This document shows, in pieces, positions 53,239 through 64,000 of a stretch of 64,000 nt of DNA (positions are counted from its first letter, which is position 1; each line of letters begins with the position of its first letter). Position numbers and translations under genes: made by a program. This DNA comes from Plasmopara viticola (taxonomy: Eukaryota; Oomycota; Peronosporomycetes; Peronosporales; Peronosporaceae). The stretch spans positions 372,001 to 436,000 of the forward strand of contig MBPM02000001.1 in assembly GCA_001695595.3 (NCBI GenBank), given 5' to 3'. The notes below the pieces were generated by a model. It made no database searches. It was not told the DNA's origin and worked only from the letters and a program-made list of their open reading frames with translations.

Positions 53239-56200
53239 ATGCGACAAATGATCGCGGTGATGGCACAGCAGCAAGAGACGCTCGACAGATGTATCGAGGG
53301 TAACCAAGAACGGACTTAACGTTTGAAGGATTGAAGACAGCGGTCATAACGAAAAGTCTGTGCAGCAAACAAGTCAATCAGAATTTTGTAGCAAAAGGTG
53401 TTGCGTGGAAGTCCAAGAAATTAGCTCTGAGAATATGATTATAACAGTGTTCGGTAGTACATGCGCGGCACTGCAGCGCAATGATTTGCAGCGCGACGAG
53501 GTCTTTTTGAAGGAGTTTTCTATTTTGTCGAGTCGGATTTGCAATAACGCCTTCGAGATCAACTCAATGCATTACAGCAGCGTGATTGCCGTGATTTGGC
53601 AAATTGTATCTCGATACATTGCCAGTTCATGGTGCAAGTGCGAGACAAGATTGACATGGACAAGATTACCTACTCTCAGAGAGGATTGCGACGACGCACC
53701 AGAAAAAAAGTCCAGTAGAGACGCTTTGGAAGATTGAGTGACGCAATTAATCTAGCGCTAGATTATAACCGCGCTGACCGATTGCAAGATCGAAGTGAAG
53801 CGAGAACTTTTTAAGAGTCAATATCAAGCTATCCACGGCTAGCAAGCAGATTGTGAGCGTATGGACTTCGGCAGTGTTTGCAGGAAAGAGTGCAGGAGGA
53901 GAAAGTTGTGCTTTAAGTGTAAAAAGCCTTGGCACTCATGGCAACAGTGCAGATCAGCAAGATGAGTGGAGCCGAGACACAACCAGAGACGTTCGAAGGC
54001 GCAATTACTTTGTTTAACCAAGAGACGACGTGAATCGTGGAGAAGAGTCTAAGAAATAAAGCAGTGAGCTGATAGGGAAGTCAGCAGACACCAATTAGAA
54101 GCAAGCAAATGTGCCCATCGACAGCGGATCTAGTGTAAATTTGATTCAATCAGGAATTGCGACGAAGGTTCTCGAAAAGGGAAATGAGTAGTCGAAGGCG
54201 TTTGACGGAACTCTGCAGAATCAGAAAGTAAAGACAGGGCAAGCGGATGTGACCATGGAAAAATACGTGTTCTGTGATCAAAATTATGGAGTGGAACAAG
54301 ATTGGTAAAAAGCGTGACGTCATCATAGAAAAAGCCTGGCACTCTGAGCTCCAGCTTAGTTGAGATTAAAGAACAAACGAGGTCTTAGTTTCAGTAAGCA
54401 CGGATACGACAGAGATGTCAGGTGCCAATGCGACAATAAATTATTTAGTATACGGAGTTGAAATTGCTCGACAAATGAAGAAAGGATTATACAAAGAGGT
54501 GCACAAGAAGGTAATATGTGCAGTGCATGCAAAAAAGTGCCGGAATTTGTTTAAACGGTGCTAGCAAAATATTACCTCCAGAGCGCTCAGTAATTTTGCT
54601 GAAAATGAAGGAGGAGGCAGACCCCAAGGTCAAACTAATATACATTTGTTAAAGACAAAATAAGATGCACTGGAAGATTTAATCGAGGAGAAGTTGCGCA
54701 TTTGAAGTGTCGATTTTTCGTGGATATCGAAAATATCCGAAAAATCCTGCCATCTACACGATCGGGAAGTGTTTAGTAAGTTTTCATTTGCTGGGTAACT
54801 GATTACCATTATGTAAATAGTCGGAAGTGAGTTCCGTCGATTTTGCTTCCGCGCATCGATGATTTGTTTGACAAGATGAAGTGTGTTCAGCTTTCACTAC
54901 AATTAACTTGAATCAAAGCAACTATCAAATGTCGGTTGCAAACGATTTGCGACAATATACGGCCTTCTACACACATAAGGCACGGTACATAGTACTGACA
55001 CTTGACAGCGCCTGGTGGAACAGAGCGTACATAATGAAAATCATCAGTTGTTGTTAATGATTAATGGAATTCATCGATTGGGTTTGTTGATGGTGCGTAA
55101 CTCCTTTACGGGTCGAGTCGGAAGGCCACGTATTTTGAAAATGTCTTATGCGATCCGTGTATGACAACTTCGATTTTGTCGTCGTATATTTTGATAATAT
55201 TGCGTTTTCTTCAAGACGCAGGTAGATCATGGAGAAACTGTCCGCATTTTCTCAGCGCCAAGTTCATTGCGAGTATTTTTTCTAAGCGGTGCTCGTGTTA
55301 TTATACTTTAGTCAAGTAGAATGGACGATCGTCTTCCCCAAAGTGACGACATGACACTGCGCCGATCAGATATTAAGATGTGTTCGTGGTGACCAAGAAC
55401 CTGTTAAAAAAAATGGGTATTTACAATACCAGAGATTGTTGCAAAGCCAACTTCGAGTTTAAATCATGCGTTCTTGTGTATTCAAAACCCAGCACCATTC
55501 GCATTTTCTTTGTTAACATACTCAATGGTTATGCATGAGTGGCAAAATCATAGATAAAACGTTGACAATAACCATCAAGTCCCAAAAAGCTAAGTAGCTC
55601 TTTTGTGGCTTGAAGTGAGGCCATTCTATTGATTGCGAATATTTTTTTTAGTAACAGACAATTTGACATCGGATGCAGTGTGTTCCAGAAAGTCAACGGA
55701 CGGCAATCTGAACGAACACTTGTCAAGATGAGTGTATAGACGTTGTTCGCTGAAAAGTCCACGAACTCGTCACAGAAGGTGGATGTAGTCGATCATTTGA
55801 CGTCTATGTGGACAAGTTTGCAAGTCGATGGATATTTCATCACCCCAAAGTCTCACCATACTAGCACGATACCTTTCGTTCTTTTCTCAGTTTGATGTCG
55901 TGCTTCTTCATGTGAGAGGTGTGCAGCACGTTGAATCGGATGCATAATCCGTTTGGTGGATCATGATACTGGCGCGAAAAAACCGTCGCCATTTGTGCAT
56001 GAAGGCTACAATGTGTGATTTGAGATTAATGTTACATCAAGACATCACTATCGCGTGGCATTATGAATATGTGACTTGCGTCAAGCCGTAGCTCACGTAA
56101 TTCTCGACGACGTGAATTTTCGGGGAAGAGCTACCCATCAAGATGCGGTACTTTTACTGGAAGTCTATTACAGTTCAATTCCACAGTGTTTACTATGTAC

Positions 56201-56800
56201 TTGTCAGCACGCATTAAATACAAAGACAAAAGAAAAGTTGAAGGAAGTCTACGCAATGGATCGAATGTAAGGATCTTTTGAAATGGCAATGGAGCGAAAG
56301 ATAATTCCAAGTCGGGAAAGATGAAAAAGCTAATTTATCTTCAGACAGAAAACAACGTCAAGCGGTTGAGTGTACCGAATATTTACGAAGTGCACACGAG
56401 TATCAACAGTGAGCAACATGACGGACCGGTGACTGCTCATTTCAAAGTTTAGCGCACACAAATCAAAGTTACTTAATAGTATCATCGACCGGCATGAGAA
56501 ATAGACGTTCGAAAATACTTTTTCTTTATGCGAAACATTTATGCGATGGAAATTAAGCAGTCTAGAGAAGATCGAAAGATTGATACCGGCCCTAATATCA
56601 AACAAATGTTGGGAAGTTGTTTCAAGGGACTTTGTAGTGGGATTGCCAGTTTTGAATGGCTACGACGCTACCTTGACGGTCGTAGATAAGTTGTCGATGC
56701 GCGCAAAGTGGATATCAAGTCACATCACCGCTGATGCTAAGCAAGTCGTTCGATCATTGCTTGGTGAAATCGCACTGCACCACGGATTGCCTTAAGTCTT
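53239..56800 (+). mobile_element. Broken Ty3/gypsy element: gag, protease, RT, integrase
   Basis: Domains occur in gypsy order on the plus strand. Gag runs from about 53239 (MRQMIAVMAQQQETL) through ITYSQRGLRRRTRKKV and LSDAINLALDY to a CCHC zinc knuckle at 53909-53950 (CFKCKKPWHSWQQC, spacing C-x2-C-x4-H-x4-C). Protease shows IDSGSSVNLIQSG at 54117 onward. RT shows LPRIDDLFDKMK at about 54846, YTAFYTHKARY near 54960 and VYFDNIAFSS near 55183-55212, where the YxDD site is degraded to YFDN. Integrase is at 56600-56795 (DFVVGLPVLNGYDATLTVVD...IALHHGLP). Many stops and shifts; no long terminal repeats found. Interrupted by an opposite-strand RT piece. Confidence 0.85.
55529..55870 (-). mobile_element. 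Second gypsy RT fragment, opposite strand, nested
   Basis: On the minus strand the end of a gypsy reverse transcriptase is readable across a frame break: LFSEQRLYTHLDKCSFRLPS with VDFLEHTASD, then ATKELLSFLGLDGYCQRFIY (pattern: TKELRSFLGLagYYRRFI). It lies between RT and integrase of the plus-strand element, so it is a separate, inserted or rearranged copy. Confidence 0.75.
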
Positions 56801-58647
56801 AATCATTGCTCGAAAAACAAAACATTACATGTACACTGCGTTCGGATTATTAAACTTTCAGTTTGGCCGAGCGCCCAGCTTAGGAGATCTGACAGTTTGA
56901 ATGACAACGACACACAAAACGCATCTATTGTGATCCAACGACAATTGATCTACTAATATTACTTTTATAAAGATATTTTTGTCAAGCGTTGACACCTAGG
57001 ATTGACTTCGAATTACATAATGGCTAGTCTTAAAAAGAAACGATTTGTGTACAATGAGACTGTAGCCTTGAGTACTTTGCATTTGCTACCAGCGATCTTT
57101 CAGTACTTGCCATCGAAAACTTCATCGATGTGATAACTTTTGCTTTTGAGAGCAAAGTGAGACTCTGATATATGTACCTGCTACTTCTTTTTGATGCCCG
57201 GCCTTCCTATCGAAGAAACCGTATGTTGGCACAACGACTGACCAACGCTCAATGAGACGGCTGACGCCTTTTAATTAAAAGCTTGTAAACATTTAGTCAC
57301 GAAATGTCCAACACCACAAGCCTGTGTCAATTTTACCATAAAACATGCAATGCTATAATGTCAATCATAGATCGTTTGATTGTTTCTGGTATACCGCTAT
57401 TGTTTGTATGATTTCCTATTTCATGCGCGTCCAACGGTAGGACTGGTTTTAGACTTTTTTTACACTTGCACGTCCACCATCAGCCCACCGCAGTCGAATT
57501 ATTGTTTAAAGGCTCATAAAATGAAGCTTAAATGGTGTGCAACTTCTATATGAACGCACTTTTATCTCTGCACTATTTATATTTCGCCACCTTTCGTTTC
57601 CTCAACAGCAAAGCTTAAGTTCTTGGCGAAAAAAGGTTGAATTTGTCAATTTTTTTAAGTAGGCAAGTGATTTGTGCCCTAGCTTGCCACCACAGCTACA
57701 AAAATGACCTCGTTTGTCTGGCATTGCTTAAAACATATATATACAGGCGTTTTGAAGGAGCCACATGGACTCTATTGTATGCATTGCGTAATTCTGTCTT
57801 TCCTAAGTAGTAACACTTCTTGTTCGTGATCGGGTCAACAAGCTATAGTTTGGACTTCCCAATGCGTTTGAGCTGCGCTGCCAGTTGACTGATCTCAACA
57901 GACACTGCATTATGAGGCCTTAAATTACCAACATGTATTCCTTAAACGCTTTGCGCGTCAGTGAATTGAGGGTATTTGTTCGATCCATACTCTTCGCATA
58001 ACAGATTTTGGGCTATACGCACAACGAGGCTTTCATCATCCTGCTATCGTAAAAAGTGACTTGCATGTGCATTTAAAATCTGGTAGTATTCATTAAGTAT
58101 ATGGTAAATTCTTTGGTGCACGATGAACACATTACCGTTTTTTTGCCAGGATCACAAGCAGCTCCCTATACATTCGAGCTGAGGTTAGACATTTTTGGCA
58201 GTTGCCAAGTCGTGCAACGAATATTAGCGGCATTCATGACTTTAGCCCTTTGATTACTATTGTAATCAACGAAACATGCTCAAAGTGCTTTTCTCTTCGC
58301 CGTACTGTCATACACCAAACGGCGAGGCACAACGCAAACATCAAGGCAGTTTTATCATCACCTTATCCTTACAGAGAATCATGTCGAAAGCTTGTCTCTT
58401 CTTGGTGGATGCTGTCTATTTCTCTTTCAAGCCTATTGTAAGTGACTAGACAATTATTTACTTGATCACTCTGCGCTTTATTGCGAAAAACGAAGATGTC
58501 GAAGAGCTGATAAGAAGCTTAAGCAGATCAAATTGACATGTTACTTAAGACCGATCTTTGGCGGATTGCCAGTAATCAAACTTCGCTTTGATAGCCGCTC
58601 AAGCGATAAAATGTTTTCACTCCTTCTCTCTAAATTATCGATAAGCA
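56801..58647. other. Gene-poor stretch right of the gypsy relic
   Basis: AT-rich, with no supported gene. A 79-codon frame at 58202-58441 includes a faint copia-integrase-like TPNGEAQRKH reading in another frame, which I do not consider enough to call. The 3' terminal repeat of the gypsy element should lie here if it survives, but I could not match it to a left copy. Confidence 0.4.
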
Positions 58648-58662
58648 TATCTAAACTTGTAA

Positions 58663-58986
58663 TGTAATGTAATGTATTACGTGATCGCGTTGCCAAGTTC
58701 TGCACGTGCTAGGCTCAGTCTGGCTAGTCCACGGCATAGAGTGGTGTCCGCATACGTCGAGTCTCGTTCGGCGCGCAGTGCAGCCAGCACCGAGATCGTG
58801 AGGGTCTTCTATTATTTTGCTTAGCTCTGACTTGGTAAGAGCCCAGGTGGCGCCCGGTGCTGGAGACCGTCGCGTCAAGGGTGAGACTCGTCAGAGACCT
58901 GCAGATGCCCGAGAGCACCTGCCCGAAGCGCGCGAGCATTTAGCCTCCGCGCTTGGAAGGAGGGCGTCACCCAACCTTTTCCAAGC
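58663..58986 (-). mobile_element. SINE-like retroposon, copy 2, with 15-bp target duplication
   Basis: Reverse-oriented copy of 45052-45368, about 324 bp. It is flanked by perfect direct repeats TATCTAAACTTGTAA at 58648-58662 and 58987-59001. The tail on the 3' side (left in this orientation) is several ATTAC units, differing from the AATAC units of copy 1. The 5' end GGAAAAGGTTGGGTGACG matches copy 1 to within a base. Differences are mostly single bases, often at CG. Confidence 0.85.
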
Positions 58987-59001
58987 TATCTAAACTTGTA
59001 A

Positions 59002-59550
59002 GTTGTGAATAATCGTAGGTGATTGGTAATCTGGGTCTGCTGTGGCGTCAGCTTTTTTTCGCCACGTCGTATCAGCAGACAGCTCGCTATCCTTCTATGT
59101 GACACGGATAATCTCTGCTTACTGCAGCCGCGACTGCGCGACTAGGTGCTGATTTAGAGCCATTCAGTACGGCAGCTCTACTTCTGATGCTTCATTGTAC
59201 ACAAGCACACGTATATAGTTATTTTTTTGATTTGAACTACTTCATTTATTAATGTGTGAAAGACGGACCCCGCAGGCTATACTAACGCAGCTGTGCGATA
59301 GCAGCTGTACCTCGTAAACTTTGAAAAAAAACCGGTCGTCCCTGTTTTTTGTACGACGAATACGTCGACAAAATAGTGAGCAGTCGTAACACCATAGTGT
59401 ATCGGTAGTACACGACATTGTGCTGTTGCGGAAGAGTTAGCTTTCGAGGGGGATGCTCTAAGTGTTCCCTTACGCAACAATCGAGTCCTTATGCTGTTTG
59501 AACAACAAAGTAAGTCTGCAAAGTTACCTTACAAACTTTAAAAATAGTGT
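59002..59550. other. No gene seen
   Basis: Short intergenic stretch between the SINE-like copy and the left palindrome arm. A 67-codon minus-strand frame at 59277-59480 contains KARSST-like low-complexity sequence only; nothing is recognised. Confidence 0.5.
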
Positions 59551-61350
59551 GCATTATAGCGTGCTAGTCCTTTGCCTTGGCGTCGCTGGATTGCGGACTG
59601 TCACAAGAAATAGTTGCGCTGCTCGGCTTTGGGCCATTTCCGCGGCTTTCGTTCAAGCTTCGCTGATCCTTGCGTCTTGCATATTCCAACAGTCCTTGCA
59701 TTATTTGCTGGCGATGCTCTTCGATCTCCACCATTCGTGCCAGGGCTACATCTTCGCAGCGACGCATCTCCGTTGCTTCCAGTGCTATTGCTGCTGCTGC
59801 GGCGAGAATAGGCTCAGCAGTAACTGCATCTGACGTTGCTTGTACCTGATCGAGGAGCTGCGTTAAAGTGTCAGTAAGCTTGTCAACTGCGCGAGTCAAT
59901 CTAGGGTCGTGAACTTGCACTGGGTTTTGCGCGGTACCTTTGGCATTGGTATGAATAAAACGATTGTTTGTATCACAAAGCTACCAATGACCTACTAACC
60001 TGAGCCACTCCTCAAGGGCAGCGACTTTCGTTGACGGATGCTTCGCGTGTTTTTTTTTTATTTAAATGTTGGAGGATTCGTTTGCATCTTTTGGTTCTCA
60101 AACGTCTCTGTGCTGGCAGCCACTGCTAGTGTATCCAACGCTGCGTGGCTGGACCGAGATGGCTTTGTAGGATCATGAGACGATATAGCTTCCGCAGCTA
60201 AAAGAGAAGACGATGACTGCGTTGTTATCCTCATTTTTTTTGACATCGAGGTCGAATGTACATCATGCAATCGCCCAAAATATTCTTTATGAGCCGCTTT
60301 GCTTGACGCCTGCAGCCGACTCACTTTTGCATGAAAAGCCTGATCTATTCCTCTTGTCACGTGCCCTCCTGTCAGCTTATCATAGCTTTCCGAATCTAAG
60401 GAAACTCCATCGATCTCTATCAAGCGTGCGATGGATGCACGAATCCGGGCGCTCCAGTTTCTGTCAATTTCGTTTCGGTTTGAGGCTTTCTGTTCCCAGG
60501 TTTCAGTCGAAGCAGCCTCGGCGGCGGAGGTTTCGTTACGAGCCGTGTCACGTGACACTGCTCTGTCCTTCTGGAGCATGTTATCAGCAGCATATATGCT
60601 AAGTAGCCTTTTTCTCTTACCTGATCGTTTGGACTTTGAACGTAACTTGCCTGTGCATCTTCCTTTGAAGCACGCAGTTGTTGTTGCGGACAATCTACAT
60701 ACAAAACACAAGACATGTACGTGGTCGTGGTCATCGCACTGTTGCTCTCTTTCATCGTGGTGATAAAAAAACGTAGAAGATGTACAAGTCTAATCAACGG
60801 CTCTCATGACCTCACCTCGGTCATCGCAGGCACGACGTGGAGGGCTTTTATTGCGCGCCCCCTCGGCCTCCTGCCACCACATTCTCGTGCGGTGTATTGC
60901 GTCTTAGCTCTCGTTTAGCGATTCTGAAGCGTTTTTGCAACTGTGCCACTCACAATACTTAGTAAAAATTCACTGATTAGACCTCAAACTTGAAGTTTTT
61001 GCCCGAGACGAAACGAAACACAACGAATAAAACCAGGAGAAGCTTGGACCTTGACAGAACCTAGGCAATGATACGAAATAGCTATCACAACGCTTTTACG
61101 GTGGACAGGTTTCTCCCATACCATTTTGCTGCAAAAGAGCATCGAGAAAGAATCTAATGTTAGCCGACGAACCATAGTATTTTGTTGCCCGTCGCGGTAC
61201 AAGCACTCCGAGTTCCACGTACAGCGATTTTTATGGCTGAAAAGTAAATTGAAAGTATGCACTGCTCATTAATGAGTTAGTAGTGCAATAGAAAAATTGT
61301 GTGACTACCAATACAACTTTTTATCCTAAAAAGAAGGTTTTATGTGTGAA
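59551..61350. repeat. Terminal palindrome, left arm
   Basis: Reverse complement of 62161-64000. Matching is close from 59551 (paired with 64000) to about 61276 (paired with about 62268) and then fades to about 61350. Differences are scattered substitutions and small indels, such as six extra bases near 60722 relative to the right arm. The arm holds a complete gene copy and a further 280-bp conserved stretch (60984-61262) without a clear gene. The right arm reaches the window edge, so the true arm length is unknown. Confidence 0.9.
59564..60755 (-). pseudogene. Palindrome gene, left copy, truncated by a nonsense codon
   Basis: Left member of the head-to-head pair. Proposed exons on the minus strand are 60755-60621, 60570-60000 and 59919-59564, with introns of 50 and 80 bp. 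In exon 2 the codon at 60060-60058 is TAA where the right copy has TCA (in the context ACATTTAAATMA), which would remove the end of exon 2 and all of exon 3. Otherwise the sequence is nearly identical to the right copy, with the same HKEYFGRLHDVHSTS and DPRLTRAVDKLTDTL segments. It may still yield a shortened protein. The exon 1 start in this arm has extra Thr codons. Confidence 0.65.
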
Positions 61351-62160
61351 GTATGGAATGCTTGATCTAATAGTAATAAGATACATTGATTATACAAAAA
61401 AACAAATATGCAGGAGCGCGGATGGGGTTTGTCAATCGTTCACAGCGACACCTCCACGACATGAAGAATTGTCAAATCGAAAAATCCCTGCGTACGATCG
61501 AAATGCTGATGGAGGGTCAAGGTGCAATGAAGTACAATTTTCACGCGCGGTTAAATCCTGTTTATTGCGTCGAATGCTATTTTATGTGTGCAAAGGTTGT
61601 ATCTACCTTGAAATCTTTTATCATGGAAAAGATGTGTTTTCCCATTTTTTCTGTTCGTTTTATTAGCCTTCTTCTGATTTTATCATTCGTTGCGCTAATA
61701 AATGAGCTTGTGTGGCACAAACTAAAAATACATTTGGCTGCATTGACCATTCAGAACTTCTTCCACGTCAACCCAAAGAAAGATTTTGCAGCTGGCACGT
61801 TGTCCAAAACACGTCAAGTATTCAACCGAGAAAGGCTTGGTAGCCTCTGGTGTATTTTTGACTACTATTTGAGATTGTCGCATTTTTGCTGAAAAATTGT
61901 CACAGCACTCTAACTTGATACTCTGTCCATCAAATTGTCCTCCCGATGTCGCAATGACAAGCGAGACAAAATTCGTCGTTCTCATCAGGCTATTAAAACG
62001 CCTCCACTCAAGCGCGTCGTGACCCTCTGTCGTATTCTCATCCTAGGAGCGCAGACCTTCAAGCACCGTGGTCGATTGACGAACTCCATCCGCGCTCCTG
62101 CAATTTTTTTTTGTATGATCAATGTATCTTTTAACTATTAGATTAAGCATTCCTTATATA
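61351..62160. other. Spacer of the terminal palindrome
   Basis: About 810 bp not shared between the arms. A 168-codon plus-strand frame (61386-61892) and an 87-codon minus-strand frame (61722-61985) overlap here. Neither matches a family I know. The minus-strand one (IATSGGQFDGQSIKLECCDN) reads more like protein, but no start or splice context supports it. Confidence 0.45.
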
Positions 62161-62207
62161 TTCACACATAAGACCTTGGATAAAAAAAGGAAGGTCTTAT
62201 GTGTGAA
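62161..62207. repeat. 17-bp hairpin at the inner edge of the palindrome
   Basis: TTCACACATAAGACCTT (62161-62177) pairs perfectly with 62191-62207 across a 13-base A-rich loop. A third copy with one mismatch, AAGGTTTTATGTGTGAA, is at 61334-61350, where the left arm ends. The motif therefore marks both inner edges of the palindrome and may be the end of a mobile element involved in its formation. Confidence 0.8.
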
Positions 62208-62801
62208 AAAATTGGCTTCAAGCATGTTGGTAGTCACACAATACTATGTGAAGAACTTACTACAAACTCATTAATGAGCAGTGCATATATTCTATAAACT
62301 TTTCAGCCATAAAAATGCTGTATTTGGAACTCGAAGTGCTTGCACCGCTATGGGCAACAAAACATTAAGGTTCGTCGGCTAACATTAGACTCTTTCTCGA
62401 TGCTCTTTTGCAGCAAAATGGTATGGAAGAAACCTGTCCACCGTAAAAGCGTTGTGATAGCTATTTCGTATCATTGCGTAGGCTCTGTTACGGTCCATGC
62501 AAGCCAGGAATTCGTTTCGCTTCTCCTGGTTTTATTCGTTGTGTTTCGTTTCGTCTCGAGCAAAAACTTCAAGTTTCAAATCAGTGAATTTTTACTAAGT
62601 ATTGTGAGTGGCACAGTTGCAAAAACGCACCAGAATCGCTAAACGAGAGCTAAGACGCAATTCACCGCACGAGAATGTGGTGGCAGGAGGCCGAGGGGGC
62701 GCGCAATAAAAGCCCTCCACGTCGTGCCTGCGATGACCGAGGTGAGGTCATGAGAGCCGTTGATTAGACTTGTACATCTTCTACGTTTCTTTATCACCAC
62801 G

Positions 62802-63987
62802 ATGAAAGAGAGCAACAGTGCGATGACCACGTACATGTCTTGTGTTTTGTATGTAGATTGTCCGCAACAACATTTGCGTGCTTCAAAGGAAGATGCACAG
62901 GCAAGTATCGTTCAAAGTCCAAACGATCAGGTAAGAGAAAAAGGCTACTTAGCATATATGCTGCTGATAACATGCTCCAGAAGGACAGAGCAGTGTCACG
63001 TGACACGGCTCGTAACGAAACCTCCGCCGCCGAGGCTGCTTCGACTGAAACCTGGGAACAGAAAGCCTCAAACCGAAACGAAATTGACAGAAACTGGAGC
63101 GCCCGGATTCGTGCATCCATCGCACGCTTGATAGAGATCGATGGAGTTTCCTTAGATTCGGAAAGCTATGATAAGCTGACAGGAGGGCACGTGACAAGAG
63201 GAATAGATCAGGCTTTTCATGCAAAAGTGAGTCGGCTGCAGGCGTCAAGCAAAGCGGCTCATAAAGAATATTTTGGGCGATTGCATGATGTACATTCGAC
63301 CTCGATGTCAAAAAAAATGAGGATAACAACGCAGTCATCGTCTTCTCTTTTAGCTGCGGAAGCTATATCGTCTCATGATCCTCCAAAGCCATCTCGGTCC
63401 AGCCACGCAGCGTTGGATACACTAGCAGTGGCTGCCAGCACAGAGACGTTTGAGAACCAAAAGATGCAAACGAATTCTTCAACATTTAAATCAAAAAAAA
63501 ACACGCGAAGCATCCGTCAACGGAAGTCGCTGCCCTTGAGGAGTGGCTCAGGTTAGTAGGTCATTGGTAGCTTTGTGATACAAACAATCGTTTTATTCAT
63601 ACCAATGCCAAAGGTACCGCGCAAAACCCAGTGCAAGTTCACGACCCTAGATTGACTCGCGCAGTTGACAAGCTTACTGACACTTTAACGCAGCTCCTCG
63701 ATCAGGTACAAGCAACGTCAGATGCAGTTACTGCTGAGCCTATTCTCGCCGCAGCAGCAGCAATAGCACTGGAAGCAACGGAGATGCGTCGCTGCGAAGA
63801 TGTAGCCCTGGCACGAATGGTGGAGATTGAAGAGCATCGCCAGGAAATAATGCAAGGACTGTTAGAATATGAAAGACGTAAGGATCAGCGAAGCTTGAGC
63901 GAAAGCCGCGGAAATGGTCCAAAGCCGAGCAGCGCAACTATTTCCTGTGACAGTCCGCACTCCAGCGACGCCAAGGCAAAGGACTAG
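62802..63987 (+). CDS. Palindrome gene, right intact copy; paralogue of the 615-residue gene
   Basis: Proposed exons 62802-62930, 62981-63551 and 63632-63987, with introns of 50 bp (GTAAGA...CCAG) and 80 bp (GTTAGT...CCAG). The frame is kept throughout, giving about 351 residues. Without the first intron, an ATG at 62840 gives an alternative N-terminus with a CFVCRL segment. The family is not named. Residues around HKEYFGRLHDVHSTS match KEYWGTLRDVYKSS of the gene at 3278-5125. The last exon (DPRLTRAVDKLTDTL, then ALARMVEIEEHRQEIMQG) matches that protein's C-terminus (DASLASAIERLTDAT, then AFERMIELQERQLKVMEN). The zinc finger and Gln tract of the larger paralogue are absent. Helical, charged C-terminus; probably intracellular. 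Function unknown. Confidence 0.65.
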
Positions 63988-64000
63988 CACGCTATAATGC

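Larger units (their letters stand above)
62161..64000. repeat. Terminal palindrome, right arm
   Basis: Reverse complement of 59551-61350, continuing to the last base of the window. It holds the intact copy of the duplicated gene. The stretch 62270-62640 corresponds to 60984-61276 and carries the conserved reading LDSFSMLFCSKMVW in both arms, but with different frame breaks on the two sides, so a gene there is doubtful. Confidence 0.9.

Noticed and set aside
58281..58441. Copia integrase end (TPNGEAQRKH)
   Set aside because: Only one short string resembles the family and it requires frame shifts on both sides.
59614..60602. Long frames on the opposite strand of the palindrome genes (for example 129 codons at 60213-60602)
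   Set aside because: They are shadows of the true gene; the conserved paralogue blocks lie on the other strand.
1..64000. tRNA, rRNA or CRISPR features
   Set aside because: No cloverleaf with a B-box-like GGTTCGAATCC, no rRNA core sequence and no regularly spaced repeats were seen on reading both strands.

Overview
The window reads as nuclear DNA of a plant-pathogenic oomycete (Phytophthora or downy-mildew type). The supporting signs are a LUC7 splicing factor, a giant membrane-bound calpain-like protein ending in a WW domain, a GH47 mannosidase with introns of about 65 bp, remnants of a kinase with an HGDLRPPN-type catalytic loop, and AT-rich gene-poor DNA full of decayed Ty3/gypsy and hAT elements. 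The species is inferred and cannot be fixed from the window.

Layout. A LUC7-type U1 snRNP factor (2199-3143, +) converges on a 615-residue glutamine-rich protein with a CCHH-like finger (3278-5125, -). About 11 kb of gene-poor, repeat-decayed DNA follows. The 7.9-kb single-exon gene at 16082-23962 (+) encodes a 2626-residue protein: signal peptide, C2 domain, two blocks of membrane segments, calpain-type protease region, beta-sandwich and WW domain. Next is a transposon cluster: a 674-bp element with 26-bp perfect inverted ends, a 262-bp hAT-type MITE with an 8-bp target duplication, and a broken hAT transposase. From 29.6 to 37.5 kb lies a compound repeat: two direct copies of a decayed kinase flank a 6.3-kb palindrome. 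A broken gypsy element (40.3-41.5 kb, -) and a SINE-like insertion precede the GH47 mannosidase gene (45848-47853, four exons). Copine-like debris, a long gene-poor stretch, a gypsy gag-protease-RT-integrase relic (53.2-56.8 kb) containing an opposite-strand RT piece, and a second SINE-like copy follow. The window ends in another palindrome (59551-64000) carrying two head-to-head copies of a gene.

Links between genes. LUC7, the calpain-like protein and the mannosidase are ordinary, unrelated cellular genes (splicing, membrane signalling, glycoprotein trimming). The unexpected link is that the palindromic gene pair at 59.5-64 kb appears to be a shorter, intron-bearing paralogue of the 615-residue gene at 3.3-5.1 kb.

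Most notable observations: the calpain-like domain has lost its catalytic Cys and His and probably the oxyanion Gln, and so looks like a pseudoprotease; there are two large palindromes; one palindrome arm carries a nonsense mutation that the other lacks; and several small elements can be delimited to the base by their target-site duplications. All calls are from reading the sequence; no database search was run.
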